Source of the DNA: Cedecea neteri | Lineage (GTDB): Bacteria; Pseudomonadota; Gammaproteobacteria; Enterobacterales; Enterobacteriaceae | Length of the DNA: 64,000 nt | Direction: 5' to 3' | Assembly: GCF_000758325.1 (NCBI RefSeq) | Contig: NZ_CP009459.1 | Span: 3,596,001-3,660,000 of the forward strand | Part shown: positions 6,979-18,900 of the stretch, piece by piece | Layout of the letters: each line of letters starts with the position of its first letter | How positions within the stretch are numbered: the stretch's first letter is position 1 | The notes under the pieces: model-generated | The model's database searches: none | The model's input: the letters and a program-made list of their open reading frames with translations, nothing else | Told to the model about the DNA's origin: nothing | Translations under genes and position numbers: made by a program

Positions 6979-9900
6979 TTTCTTAACACATTCCCATTCT
7001 TGTCTAATGTAGCAATTCTATTGCCATTTTTATCTAGCAACTTCCAAGCACTACCGCCATGTGAATTGTTTCCTGCCCTATCAGGGGACAGTCTCCAACC
7101 AGTTTTAGGATCCACAAAATCAGCCTTACCACCAGAAACACTTTTTCTCTGATTGAAAAGTTCCAAATTAACTTTGTCACCTTTATCTAAATCAACCTTA
7201 TAATCTTTTACAAAGTTATTTTTCTCACCAGAGCCTGTGGATTCTAATTTATTCCTGTCATCATCATCATTTTTAGGAGAATTTCCACCTGATGAACCGG
7301 TTCCTCCTATTTCTTTTTTCTCTTCAGCCGTCATATCTTTAGCAATATTAGGCTGTTTACCCTCATCATCTCCGGCACCATTCATTACATGGCCCGGCCC
7401 ACGAGTTCCATCACGTGTTCCATCTCGCACCGCGCACTGCTCGCGAGTTCCTTCACAGCCGCCACCAACTTCGTCCCAAGATTCACCGTCACGGCTGACA
7501 CTACCCTGGGTATTGTAGCCTACTGCACCTGCAGAGGCGGCACCCGCTGCGCCTGCCTCCCCCGGTAACGCCGGGGGAGGCATAGGTGCTGCCATCATGT
7601 TATTCTCAACCGCATTCTTCCCGGCCTGAGCGCCCGTGGTCGCTGCTGCGGTGCTATTCCCCACCACGCCACCGGCGATCCCTGCCGCCATGGTGCCCAG
7701 CAGGCTGACGAGCTGTTTTTGGTCCTGATTCAAATCCCCAGGTTTTGTATCCGGGAACATCTCGGCGGCGATATGCCTTGCCGCCAGCTCACCGCTGAAT
7801 GCGCCCGCCGCGCCTGCTGCTGCATTGCCGCCTGAAAGCTGCGCCGCCAGAGCACCCCAGACCGCATGCGCCATCAGGTTAGCAGGTTCATTGACTTCGT
7901 CACCCTTGGTAGTGGCCCCTTTAATAACCTGTGCCATCACCGGGTTCAGGCCGCCCGCCAGAGCTTTATTGAAATCGCCCCCGGCGGCGCCCGCCAGAAT
8001 GCCGCTCACCGACTGCGCTATCATCTGGTATTTACCGCCGATGCCGTAATCACCAAACGCTTTCTGGTAGGCCTCCGTATTACGCAGCTCTTTAGCGCTC
8101 ATGTTGGCGTATTTACCGCCTTCCGCACGCGCGGCCTCCAGCGCCTTTGTGTCGCCATAGGTTGACACTACACTGGTCATCTGGCCGCCGATTTCACCCA
8201 CCAGCTGCGCCGTCTGCAGGCGTTTTTGCTCTTCCTCTTTGTTAAAGATCTGCCCGATACTGCCGTTGGCATGTTCGGTGTCGCGACTCAGCGCAGCAAC
8301 GTCCTGCTGCTGATTCGCCCTGTCACGAATTGTGATATTACCATCCGCCAAGGCGGATTGCGTGGTGCCATCGGCGTGGCCTTTCCCGTTCATCCCGGCC
8401 AGCAGCGTGCCGACGTTCGCCAGGCCGTTAGCGGCCAGCATTGATCCAGGGGACATATTCGTGCCGCCGGACAGGCTGATGCCGCTGTGGCTGACTTTAT
8501 AGTCGGCTTTGTTGCCGATGTCAGAGAAGCCCAGCGTCCCGGTATCGAGGCTGTTTTTATCCGCCCCGGCCCGGCTGGCGATCACTGCCCCGTTCAACTG
8601 AGTGTGGTTGCCCACGGTAATGTCAAAGCCGCCGTTGCCGGCAAAAATACCGCTTTGTTCCAGCACCGAATCGTAGGTGCTTTTCATCTTGTCCTGGCTG
8701 AGGCTGATATAGCCGGAAGCACCACCGTCTGTGCCCCAGGTGTAGCTGCCTCCTGCGGCCATACTCGTCTGTTTGCTGTCGTAGCTATTCGAGTCTTGCT
8801 GGCTGCTGATCAGCAGGTCCCGGCCAATGTCGGCGATAACTTTATCGCCGTTAACCTGGGCCCCGTTCAGGATGGCATCGCGGCCGCTGGTGAGCGACAC
8901 CGTGCCGCCGCTGTCGAGCGTGGTTTCCGTCCAGCTCGTGCCGTTCCCTTTGTCCTTACCGTTGGCGGCGTTGACGTTGGCAAAGACGCTGAGCCCCGCA
9001 GAACCGCTGTTCACGCCGAAACCGACGCCAATGCCTCCGCCACTGCTGCTGTTTTTGCCGGTGGTCAGCTGCGTGTTGGCCGCCCCGCTCAGCACAATGT
9101 CGTTGCTCGCCGCCAGAGAAGTGTCTCCTCCCGCTTTGAGCTGGCTGCCGCCAATCAGGATATTGCCGCTTTCCGCGCCGTTTCCTTTCCCGGTCGCGAT
9201 GACATTCAGGTTATTCCCGGCCGTGAGACTCGAGCCTTTCACTACGTCCGATTCGGCGTGCTGCTCTGATTTCGATTTTTGTGTCGTCAGGGAGACGCTT
9301 ACCCGAATGCCGTTATCAGGATCTTTGTCCGCACCTGCTTTCTGAGAGTTCAGATATGCCTGGCTCCCGGCCAGCGCCGTTTTGGTAGCCTGTAACGCGG
9401 CCAGCCTGCCGTCGCTTTCATTTTTCGTCGCTTGCGCAGTGGTCACCGCGCTGTTGACCGCGTCTCCCACCGCCCCGGAAAGCGCCACGGTCAGCCCGGT
9501 GCTCTTCTGCTCAAATTTCTCATCGCGGGTACGCTTGTCGTGCCCCGGCTCAATGAGAACGCTATCGCCAGTGACCGACAGATCCTTGCCTGCGACCAGA
9601 TCGGCACCGCCGATGTGCGCCATTCCCCCGGCATTCACGCTGACGTTGCCGCCTGTAGATCCCACGGTGCTGATGCTCTGGCTCTGGGTGGTACCTTGCT
9701 CACGCAGATCGTGGGTACTTTTGCTGCTGCCGATGGTAAAGCCAATGCCGCCGGTGCCCATCAGGCCGCTCTTTTTGGTCTCCTTAAAGTGCCAGGCGGT
9801 GTCCGTGTCCGTCGCGGCCACGATATCGACGTTATGACCCGCGTTCAGCGCCACATTGCCGTCGCCCACTACGGACGAGCCTTTCACCAGCAGATCGTTA

Positions 9901-12900
9901 CCCGCTCTCAGCGTCACGTTATCGCCGCTCAGCAACGTGCCGGCTTCGCGGGTCGAGCTGGTTTCGTTGATGGTGTGGGTCGTTTTGCTGCTCAGGAACC
10001 CTTTTTTGGTTTTGGTTTCTTCGTCGTAGTGATAGTCGCTGTCGGTCGCCGTGGCGAGGTTGATGTCCCGCCCTGCACCTACCCCGATATCCCCGTGAGC
10101 CGTCACCTGCGCGGCCTGGGTGTTAACATCGCGCCCGGCAATAATTGTGGTGTTCCCACCGCTGGCGATTTCTGTGCCTTGTTGACGCACGGATTCGTTG
10201 ATATCGACTTTTTTCTTCGCGGTGTACTTATCGCTGTGGGTAGATTCCGCCGACGCTAAGTTAACGTCCCGCCCGGCCTGCAGCCCCACGCTGTCTTGTG
10301 CTGCCAGCGCCGCACCCATGCTGTTCAGGTCTCGTCCGGCAGCCAGAGAGAGATCCTTCCCGGCGCTAATGGCCGTGCGGGTGTTGCTGGTATCAATGAT
10401 GTCCATGTTGCTGGTCTGGCTATGGCGGCTGTTCTTCGCCACGTCCAGCGTCAGGTCGTTCCCAGCCCACAGCGCGGCGCTGCCGCCAGCATTGAGATTG
10501 CTGCCGGTAACGGTCAGATCGCGCCCGGCCTGCAGGTTCAGGTTCCCCCCGCTGTTGACGTTACTTCCCTGATGGGTAACCGTTTCGTTGATGTTGCGGC
10601 CGCGCTGATCGCGCTCCACAAGCTGGTTGCCCGTAAGGGAAATGTTATCCAGCGCCTTCAGCAGCATATCGCCACCTGCGCTTAGGTTAGCGCCGGTATT
10701 GAGGATGTCTTTACCCGCGCTGAGGCTCAGGCTGTCAGTGGCTGTAATGGAAGCCAGTGGGCCCACTTCCGTATTCGAGAATGACAGAACCGGGTTATTA
10801 CGCCCGCTGGCCTTGCCCCCCGTATCCCATTGGTGGGTCAGCGTCTGGTTAATGATGCTGCCGCCTACGCTCTCAAGGCTGACCTTCTGCCCGGCGATGG
10901 TGGAGCCAATATTGTTGATATTCCCCAGCGCGCTGAGCTGCAGGTCACCGCCCGAGTTAATTGCCCCGCCGTTAATATTACTGATGGCGTTCTGGCTGCT
11001 GGCGCTCAGCAGCGTTTTGCCCTGCAGCGTGCTGCCGTCATTGGTAATATTCCCGGCATTGAGGATCGTCTGATTCCCGGCTATCACGCTGCCGTTATTC
11101 ACCGCAACGTCCTTCGGAGAGATATACAGTTTAGGCACGAGGACGTTTTGCCCGTCGATTACCGCGTTTTCCCACCACAGGATGCTGGAATCCAGCGCCG
11201 CGACCTGGTCAGCGGAAAGGCTGACGCCCAGCTTTAAGCCCAGTTTGTCACGAGCCTGAGCGGCATGGTCGATCAGGTATTGCATCTGCTCCAGATCGGA
11301 TCCGACGCCGTTCACGTAGCGGTTGCCTGTCTGATTCAGGATCTGATTGCTGACATAGCGGGTATCAAAGGCCGCATCCCCGAGGAAGCGATGGTCATAG
11401 TCCGGGCGCAGGTTTAGGCGAGCGAGGAAATAATCCGAACCCAGGAATTTATTAGTATCGGTATAAGTGGCACGTGTTTCCTGTGGTGCACTTGGCCCGG
11501 CCATCCCGGCAAGCTTATAGATATCGTTGAACAGGCTATTGTCCAGCTGTCCAAGGCCATCCAGCTTGGGGTTGGTGACGATCAGATACGGGCTTTTCGG
11601 ATCTTTATTCGCAACAAAATAGCCGTTATCGCTGGCGGGCAGCGGATAATCGCTGAGCTTAACTGGCGACCCGCTGGCCGTCAGCTTCGAGGTAATATCC
11701 GAGATGTTCGTCAGCTCAATGGGGCGATAATCATAGCCCGGCGGAGGTGGTGTCTTACCTCCGCTGGATTGCGCTATCACCTGAGCGGCAGCGGCGGCAA
11801 TATCATCATTTTTATGACGAGAGGGCTCGCCCGATGGCTGTTTAGTCAGTTCTACGGCATCACCTTTAATAGCCGTGAGATTGCCGCCATTCGCCTTCGA
11901 ATCCGCCAGGCTCGTTGCCTTGCCCGCCAAATCAATATCAGACCCGCCCTGCTGGCTTAGATTGACATCGGCGATCTTACCGCCGGCCTGACCATAGTCC
12001 GCGCCATTCTGCGGTCGGCTATCCACGGCAGCTAGTCCGCCGCTTCCGATTGGGTTTTCGATGTTACCAATCCCGGTTTCAGGCAAATTGATCGTTGCCT
12101 GCGGCGCGATCACATTATTATTGGTGCCCGTTTTTAGATCGGTGGCCTGTGCGCCGCCAGTTACACCAGGACCACCGGCTAAATTAAGCCCCGGCGCGTT
12201 TCGCCCAGGGGTATACCCTGGCGTATTCGCTGAGACAGACGTATTGCTGATGTTGTTGCTAAAGTTGGCGACGACTGCGCCACCGGCCTGAATGACAGAG
12301 CCAAACAGCTGCCCAAGCGTAGTCTGTTTATCTCGGCCAATATATTTATATGTAATATTTTGTTGATAAGTTTCGAAATTATTATTTCTGTTTTTGAGTC
12401 CGCCTGCAGGAATGGAATAATGGGCATAATCATCATCTTTATCTTGTCCATATTTATAAACAAAAGACTCAGTGACCGTACTATTTTGCCAACTTTGATT
12501 ACTAAGCTGGTCACCTTGCAATATAATATTATTTACCCCAAGAATATTACTTGCATTATTCTCAAGAATACTGGCCGTGATAAAAGCATTATTTCCTGAT
12601 GCAATACGTCCACTGCCACCATTACTACTCACGCTTACCTGTTTTTCATTTCCAATAAATTTTTGTGTGGCATACTCTTTAAAGGGGACATAGGTATATA
12701 CAGATACCTGGTGTGAACTGCACCCCCCATTTCTGTTACCACAGTTTGACGCTTCCCAGAGATCGTACGTTAGATTGTATCCATACGTTCCTTCGGCAAG
12801 TGTGCTGTAATGAACTTTCAGCGTTGCCTCACCAAGTCCGGATATATTTGGAGGTGCTGTTGTTGTCGTTTTAACTGACAACCCGTCCCGCTCATTCAAT

Positions 12901-15900
12901 AAATGCCCGGTGCGAATAGAAATATCGCCATTCTGCGTCTCGATACTTCCGGATGTATTCACCACTTCCGCGTTGGCGTTGCCCGCCGCATCACGCTGCA
13001 TCCACAGGCTGTTACCCGCCAGAATATCACCGCGATAGTTGCGGATGCTGTTGGCAAACAGGCTCATATTATTGCCCGCATACAGCAGGGCACTGTTGAG
13101 CAGCGTCCCGCCTGCGCTGGCGATTAAATCACCGGCGGTGCCGACGAAGCCCGCGTTGTTGATGCCGTTCTGGCTGGTCAGGCGCAGTGTGCCGCCCGCC
13201 TGTACGCTGCCTGCGCCGTTCAGATTAAGCTGCCCGGCACTGAGGTGGCTTTCGCCGTAGCCCGCCCGAACCTGCCCGTTATTATTCAACGTGCCTGCGG
13301 CAGAGAGCTGCACGCCCTGGCCCTGCAGCAGGCCATTGACGTTAATATCCCCCTGGCTGCTGACCGCCAGCGTATTGCCCGCCGCCAGCGTGGTCAGCTG
13401 GTTGTAGCTGCCCTGGCTGTTAAGCGACAGGTTGCCCAGCGCCGCCACCTGCCCCTGCAGGCTGGTATTCCCGGCGTTGATCCCCATATTGCCCTGGCTA
13501 AGCAGCCGCGCCCCGGCAGCGCTGTTCACCTGGCTGGCCGTGATGCCCAGATTCTGTGTCGCGTACACGGTGCCGTTGTTGTCCAGTTGCCCTGGGTTAA
13601 CGGTTAAACTGCCTCCCTGCAGCATGCCGTTATTCAGGATATAGCTGCCGCCGATCGTCCCCTGTTGCTGCGCCAGCACCGTCCCGCTGTTGCTCAGCGA
13701 GCCCGCATTAAGCGCCAGCGCAAAGCCCTGAACCCAGCCACCGTTGGTAAACCCTGGCGCGTTGAGCGTCAGCGTACCGCCGCTCAGGAGCTGCCCCTGG
13801 TTGTTACCGCGATCACGCAGGTCGAGCCGGGTATTGCCGTTGCCCTGAACGGTACCGGTGTTGGTTAGCTGCTGCGCCCCAAACTCCAGGCTGCCCTGAC
13901 TTAGCAGGACCGCGTTTTGTCCGTTATCCAGGCTGCCGCTCAGCGTACCGGTGAGGGCAGAATTCGCTTCTACGCGCCCCTGGTTGTTCAGTGCGGCGGC
14001 GTTGAGCGTGACCGCATTGCCCTGAACGTGGCCCAGGTTGGTGATGATATTGGCCCCGACGGTCAGTAAGCCATTGGTCAGCAGTCTGGCGCCACTTTGC
14101 ACATCCAGATTGCCGCTCAGCGAGAGACCCAGGCCTTCAACGCCGCTGATGTTGCCGCCGTTATTGAGCGAGTTGCCGCTGAGAGTAAGATTTTTGGCCT
14201 GAATCTGCCCCTGGTTTGTTAGCCCCGGCGCCGTGACCGTGGCCGCGTTATTGGCCGTGATGGCACCGGTATTCGTCAGGCCGGATGCAAGCGCCAGATC
14301 GAGGTTGCCGGTACTTTGCAGCGTGCCGCTATTTTGCAGTTGCTGAGCGTTCAGCTTCAGATACTGCGCCTGCCACAGGCCGCCGTTGGTCACGTTTTGC
14401 CCGGCCACCAGCATGGTGCCCTGGGTTTGCATGGCGCCGCCCTGCCGGTTGTTGATGTCCTGCTGAGACTGCAGGGTCAGCGACTTCAGGCCAATGACCG
14501 AACCCGCGTTGTCTATCGCCCCGTTGTTGGCCGTGAGGTTGCTGCCCTGAATATTGCCGCGGTTCAGCAGCGCGCCGCCGCTGAGCGTTAAATCCCCCTC
14601 GCTCAACACTGCGCCGGTGTTGTTTAACGTTCCGGCGGTTATCTGGCTCACGCCCTGGCTGAGCAAACGCCCACCGTTGGTCAGTTGGTTAGCAACCTGA
14701 GCCGTCAGCCCGTTGATCCCGAGCGCGCTGCCGCTGTTGTCCCAGTTCGTCGCCTTCACGTCCAGGGCCTGCCCCTGCATAATCCCGGCGTTGCTAATCT
14801 GCTGGCCGTTCAGCGCCAGCTGCCCGCCCGTGAGCAGTTTGCCGCCGGACAGGTTATTCACCGCAGAAGCGTTAACCGTCAGATCTTGCCCCTGCATCGT
14901 GCCCTGGTTGTCCACGGTATCGGCATGGACGGTCATTCCCTGCTGCGCCAGCAGGGTTCCCTGATTGGCGAGCGTCGACAAGTTAAGCGCCAGCGCCCCG
15001 CCGGTAAGCATTCTCCCGTCTTTCTGGTTCGTGACCGTCAGCGTGGATGGCGTGCCTGAGGCCAGGGTCAGCGCCGTATTGCCCTGCAGCAAGCCCGCGT
15101 TGTTCAGGGTATTCGTCGTAATCTCAACGGCGTCACCTGCCAGCGTGCCCTGATTGTTCAGGCTGGTCGTTTGCAGAGACAGGCCTTTCTCTGCCAGAAG
15201 TTTGGCCGCGTTGCGGTTGAGGATGCTGTCGGTAAAGTTCAGCGCCAGGCTGCCGCCCTGCAGCATGCCCTGGTTATCCAGGCTCGCGCCTGACAGCGTG
15301 AGCGCCTCCTTCACGGAGATCAGCCCCAGGTTGACCATCTGCGGAATGGTCAGGTTCAGCGAGCTGCCGCTCACGATCTGCCCACCGGCCAGGTTGTTGA
15401 GCTGCGGGGTATTCAGCGCCAGCGCATTGTCGCCCTGGAGCACGCCCTGGTTATCAATGCGGTTGCTGCTGAGGTCGAGCTTGCCTGCCGCAATCACGCC
15501 GCTGTTAGCCAGGGTTTCGTTCTGGGTGTGCAGCGTGTCTGCTGCCAGTAATTTGCCGCCGCTCTGGTTATTCAACTGCCCGGCGATATCCAGCGCTAAA
15601 TTGCCCGCCGAAAGCGTGCCCTGATTATTCAGGCTGCCTGAGGTAAAGGTCAGATTGTCGCGGGCCTGAACGGTGCCAGCGTTGCTCACATCATTAGCGG
15701 CAATGTCGAGCTGGCCGCCGCTTAACAGCTTCCCGCCGCTCAGGTTATTCAGGACGCGAACGGCCGGAGGTGGCGCTGCGGCAAAACTTCTCAGCAGCAT
15801 CAGATGAGGGCGGTTTGCCCCTGCACCGGACAGCGACAGGCCATTATTGCCCTGCACCAGCCCGCCGTTATTGAAAATGTTGACCGCCAGGCGCGCGTTA

Positions 15901-18900
15901 TCCGCTGCCACCGCGCCGCTATTGCTCAGCGACTCTCCGCTGAAATCAAGCGTGCCGGTTGCCAGCAGCTTCCCTGTCGCCTGGTTGGTTAGCCCGTTTT
16001 GCAAGGCAAGGGTGAGTGCGCCCCCCTGCACGATGCCGCCGTTGTCGAGACTGGCGCCGACAATATTCAGCGCCTGCTTCGCCAGCAGCGTGCCGCTGTT
16101 TGTCACGGCGGCGCTATGGAGATCTAATCCGCTGTTGCTCTGCAGCGTTCCCCGGTTGTTAAGCGTGTCGGCCTGAACACCGACCTTTGTCGCGGCCAGT
16201 ACGCCATTGTTATCCAGCTGGCCGGTGGCAAGCTGCAGCTCTCCCTGACTCAGAACCTGCCCGTCGTTAGTGACCGATTTATCGGTGTTAATCGACAGCC
16301 CGTCTTTGCCGGACAGCGAGCCGGTGTTGTGCAGATCGCCGCCTTGTAGCGTCAGGGTTTGTCCCTGAAGCAGCCCGGTGTTGTTCCACTGGCCGCCACG
16401 AAGATCAAGCCAGCCCCCGGTCAGCACTTTGCCTGCCGCGCCGTTGCCAAACTGAGTGGCGTTGAGCTTCAGGCCGCTGTCGCCCTGCAGCAGGCCATCG
16501 TTTTGCCCTTGCTGAGCAGACAAAGTGACGTTGTCACCAATAATTTGCCCGGCGTTAGTCCAGCCGTGAGCGGTCATTGCCAGCCGGTTGTCCGCCACCA
16601 GTGAAGCCCCAGCCAGATTGTTAAACTGCCCGCTCAGGTTCAGGTCCACGCTTTGGGCGTCAATGGCACCGAGGTTATCTAAACTTCCCCCGTCGAGCTG
16701 CAGATGTTTGCCGGCAGAAAGACTGCCCTCGTTGTTGAGTTCTGGCAGCGTCAGTGTGACGTCATCCCCGCCAGCCACCGTGGCACCTTTGTCGTTTCGC
16801 AGCGCAGCGGCAGTTAACTTGAGTTTTCCGTCAGCCTGAATCAGGCCGCTGTTATTTGCCTGGGCTTGCCCGGCATCAATACTCAGGGTAGAACCCGCGA
16901 TAATCCCAGTATTGCTGAGTGGCCCGGTCGTCAGGCCGAGATCATTCTGGCTAATCAGCCGCCCGCCGTTGTTGAATGCCCCGCCGAATAAAATATTCAG
17001 CGCGTCGCGGCCAAGGATCTGCCCCGTGTTTTCGCCGCCGCTTTGCCCGCCGGTGAGCGTAATATTTCTCCCCTGCAGCCGACCGGCGTTATCCAGACGC
17101 GCAGCATTCACGGCAATATTTCCGTCAGTTAATAGCTGGCCTGTGCCACCGTTAGTCAGCGTTTTCCCCCGAGAGCTAATGGCCTGGTTACCCTGCAGCA
17201 ATCCGTTATTGGTCAGGTCGTCAACCGTCAGGGCTGTATTGTTGGCAATCAGTTTTCCGGCGTTACTGCCTTTGGGGGTTGTCACCGAGAGCGTGTTGTC
17301 GGCGAGGAGCACGCCGCCGGCCTGATTATCCAGCCCCTGCGTCAGCCCCAGGTTCAGGTCGCTGGCTTCAATGCTCCCACTGTTGCTGAGGCTGGCCCCG
17401 TCGATCATCAGCCCTTGTTCGACGGAAATCAGCCCGGCGTTGTTCAGCTCAGGAATGGACAGCGACAATCCGCTGCCGCTGAGAATTTTCCCCTGCGCGA
17501 GGTTGTTCAGCCCCGTGGCACCCAGGCGCAGCGATTTTTCACCCTGCAGCAGGCCACCGTTGACGTTACGCTGACTGTCGACGCTGAGGTCGGCCGCCGC
17601 CAGCGTGCCCTGGTTTTCGAGGGTGCCACTGGTCAGTGCAAGTTTGTCCTTGCCGAGAATTTTACCCGTGTTAACAAGGTTATCCGTCGCGGTCAGGTTG
17701 AGGATGGACAAGCCAAGCAGCTTGCCGCTGTTGCTCATCTGGCTGGCGTTTAGCGCCGCGCTGTCGGCCTGAATCTCTCCCGCATTGCTCATCTGGCGAG
17801 CGGTAAGCGTCAGCTGCCTTTCAGCCAGGACGGTGCCCCCCGTGGCGTTGTTGAAGGTGTCGCCTGTGGCTTTGAGCGCGGAATCCCCTTGCAGCAAGCC
17901 CGTGTTAGAGAGGTTTTGTGCGTCCAGAACGGTACTGTCGGCCATTAACTGGCCGGTGTTATCTAACTCAGGAGCAGACAGCTGCAGGTTGCGTTTGGCT
18001 GCCAGCACGGCGCCGGCAAAGTTAGTGACTTTGTCACGCAGTTTTAGCTGAAGATCCTGCGCTTCAATGCGACCCCGGTTATCAAGCGTTAGCCCTTCGA
18101 GGGTTGCGCCCTGGTTAGCGGAAATTACCCCCGCGTTCACCAGGGCCTGAACGGTCACGTTCGCCCCTCCGCCGCTTTGCAGCCAGCCCTGGTTGGTCAC
18201 GCTCCCGGCGTTGAGATCAAACTGACCGCCGGAGATGACGCCCTGAGCGTCCGGCTGGCCGACGATAATTTTTCCTTGTGGGCCGTTATTCAGCTCCCCG
18301 CTAACGCTGGCCGTTAAGCCCTCGCTGCCGCTGATCAGCCCGCTGTTATTCCATTGCCCCGCGCCGATCGCGAGATTTTTTCCCTGCAGGCTCCCGGCGT
18401 TATTGAAGCTGCCAGCCGAGAGCGAGAGCGCATCTTTCGCCAGCAGGGCACCACCGGCCTGGTTGTCTACCTGCTGGCCAGCTTTCAGCGTCATCGCCTG
18501 AGATTCAATATTGCCGCTATTCGTCAGCATCAGACTCTCAATGGCCAGCCCCTGCTGAACGGAAATCAGGCCGGCATTGGTGAGCTGCGGGATGCTGAGC
18601 GCCAGGCCGCTGCCGCTGATGATTTTGCCGCCGCTGCGGTTAGCCAGGTCCGCGGCCGTTAACGTGAGATTCTGCCCGCCCTGAATCAGGCCGCCGTTGT
18701 CCAAAGAGGTTGTTTTCAGGTCGAGGGAGGCTGCGCCCAACTGCCCGGTGTTTTTTAGCTGCGCCGCCGTGGCATTCAGGTTTTTCTCAGCCAGCAGGCT
18801 GCCCGTGTTGGTCAGGGCGGTCTGCGCCGCTACGTCAAGCGCGGAGGCCGCGACCTGACCGTCATTGTTGAAGCTACCAGAGGTACTGTGCAGGCCGTTG

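Noticed and set aside
8487-10259. Long plus-strand open frames (up to 275 codons) opposite cdiA
   Set aside because: They mirror the cdiA repeat sequence in another frame, have low-complexity composition and lack ribosome-binding sites.
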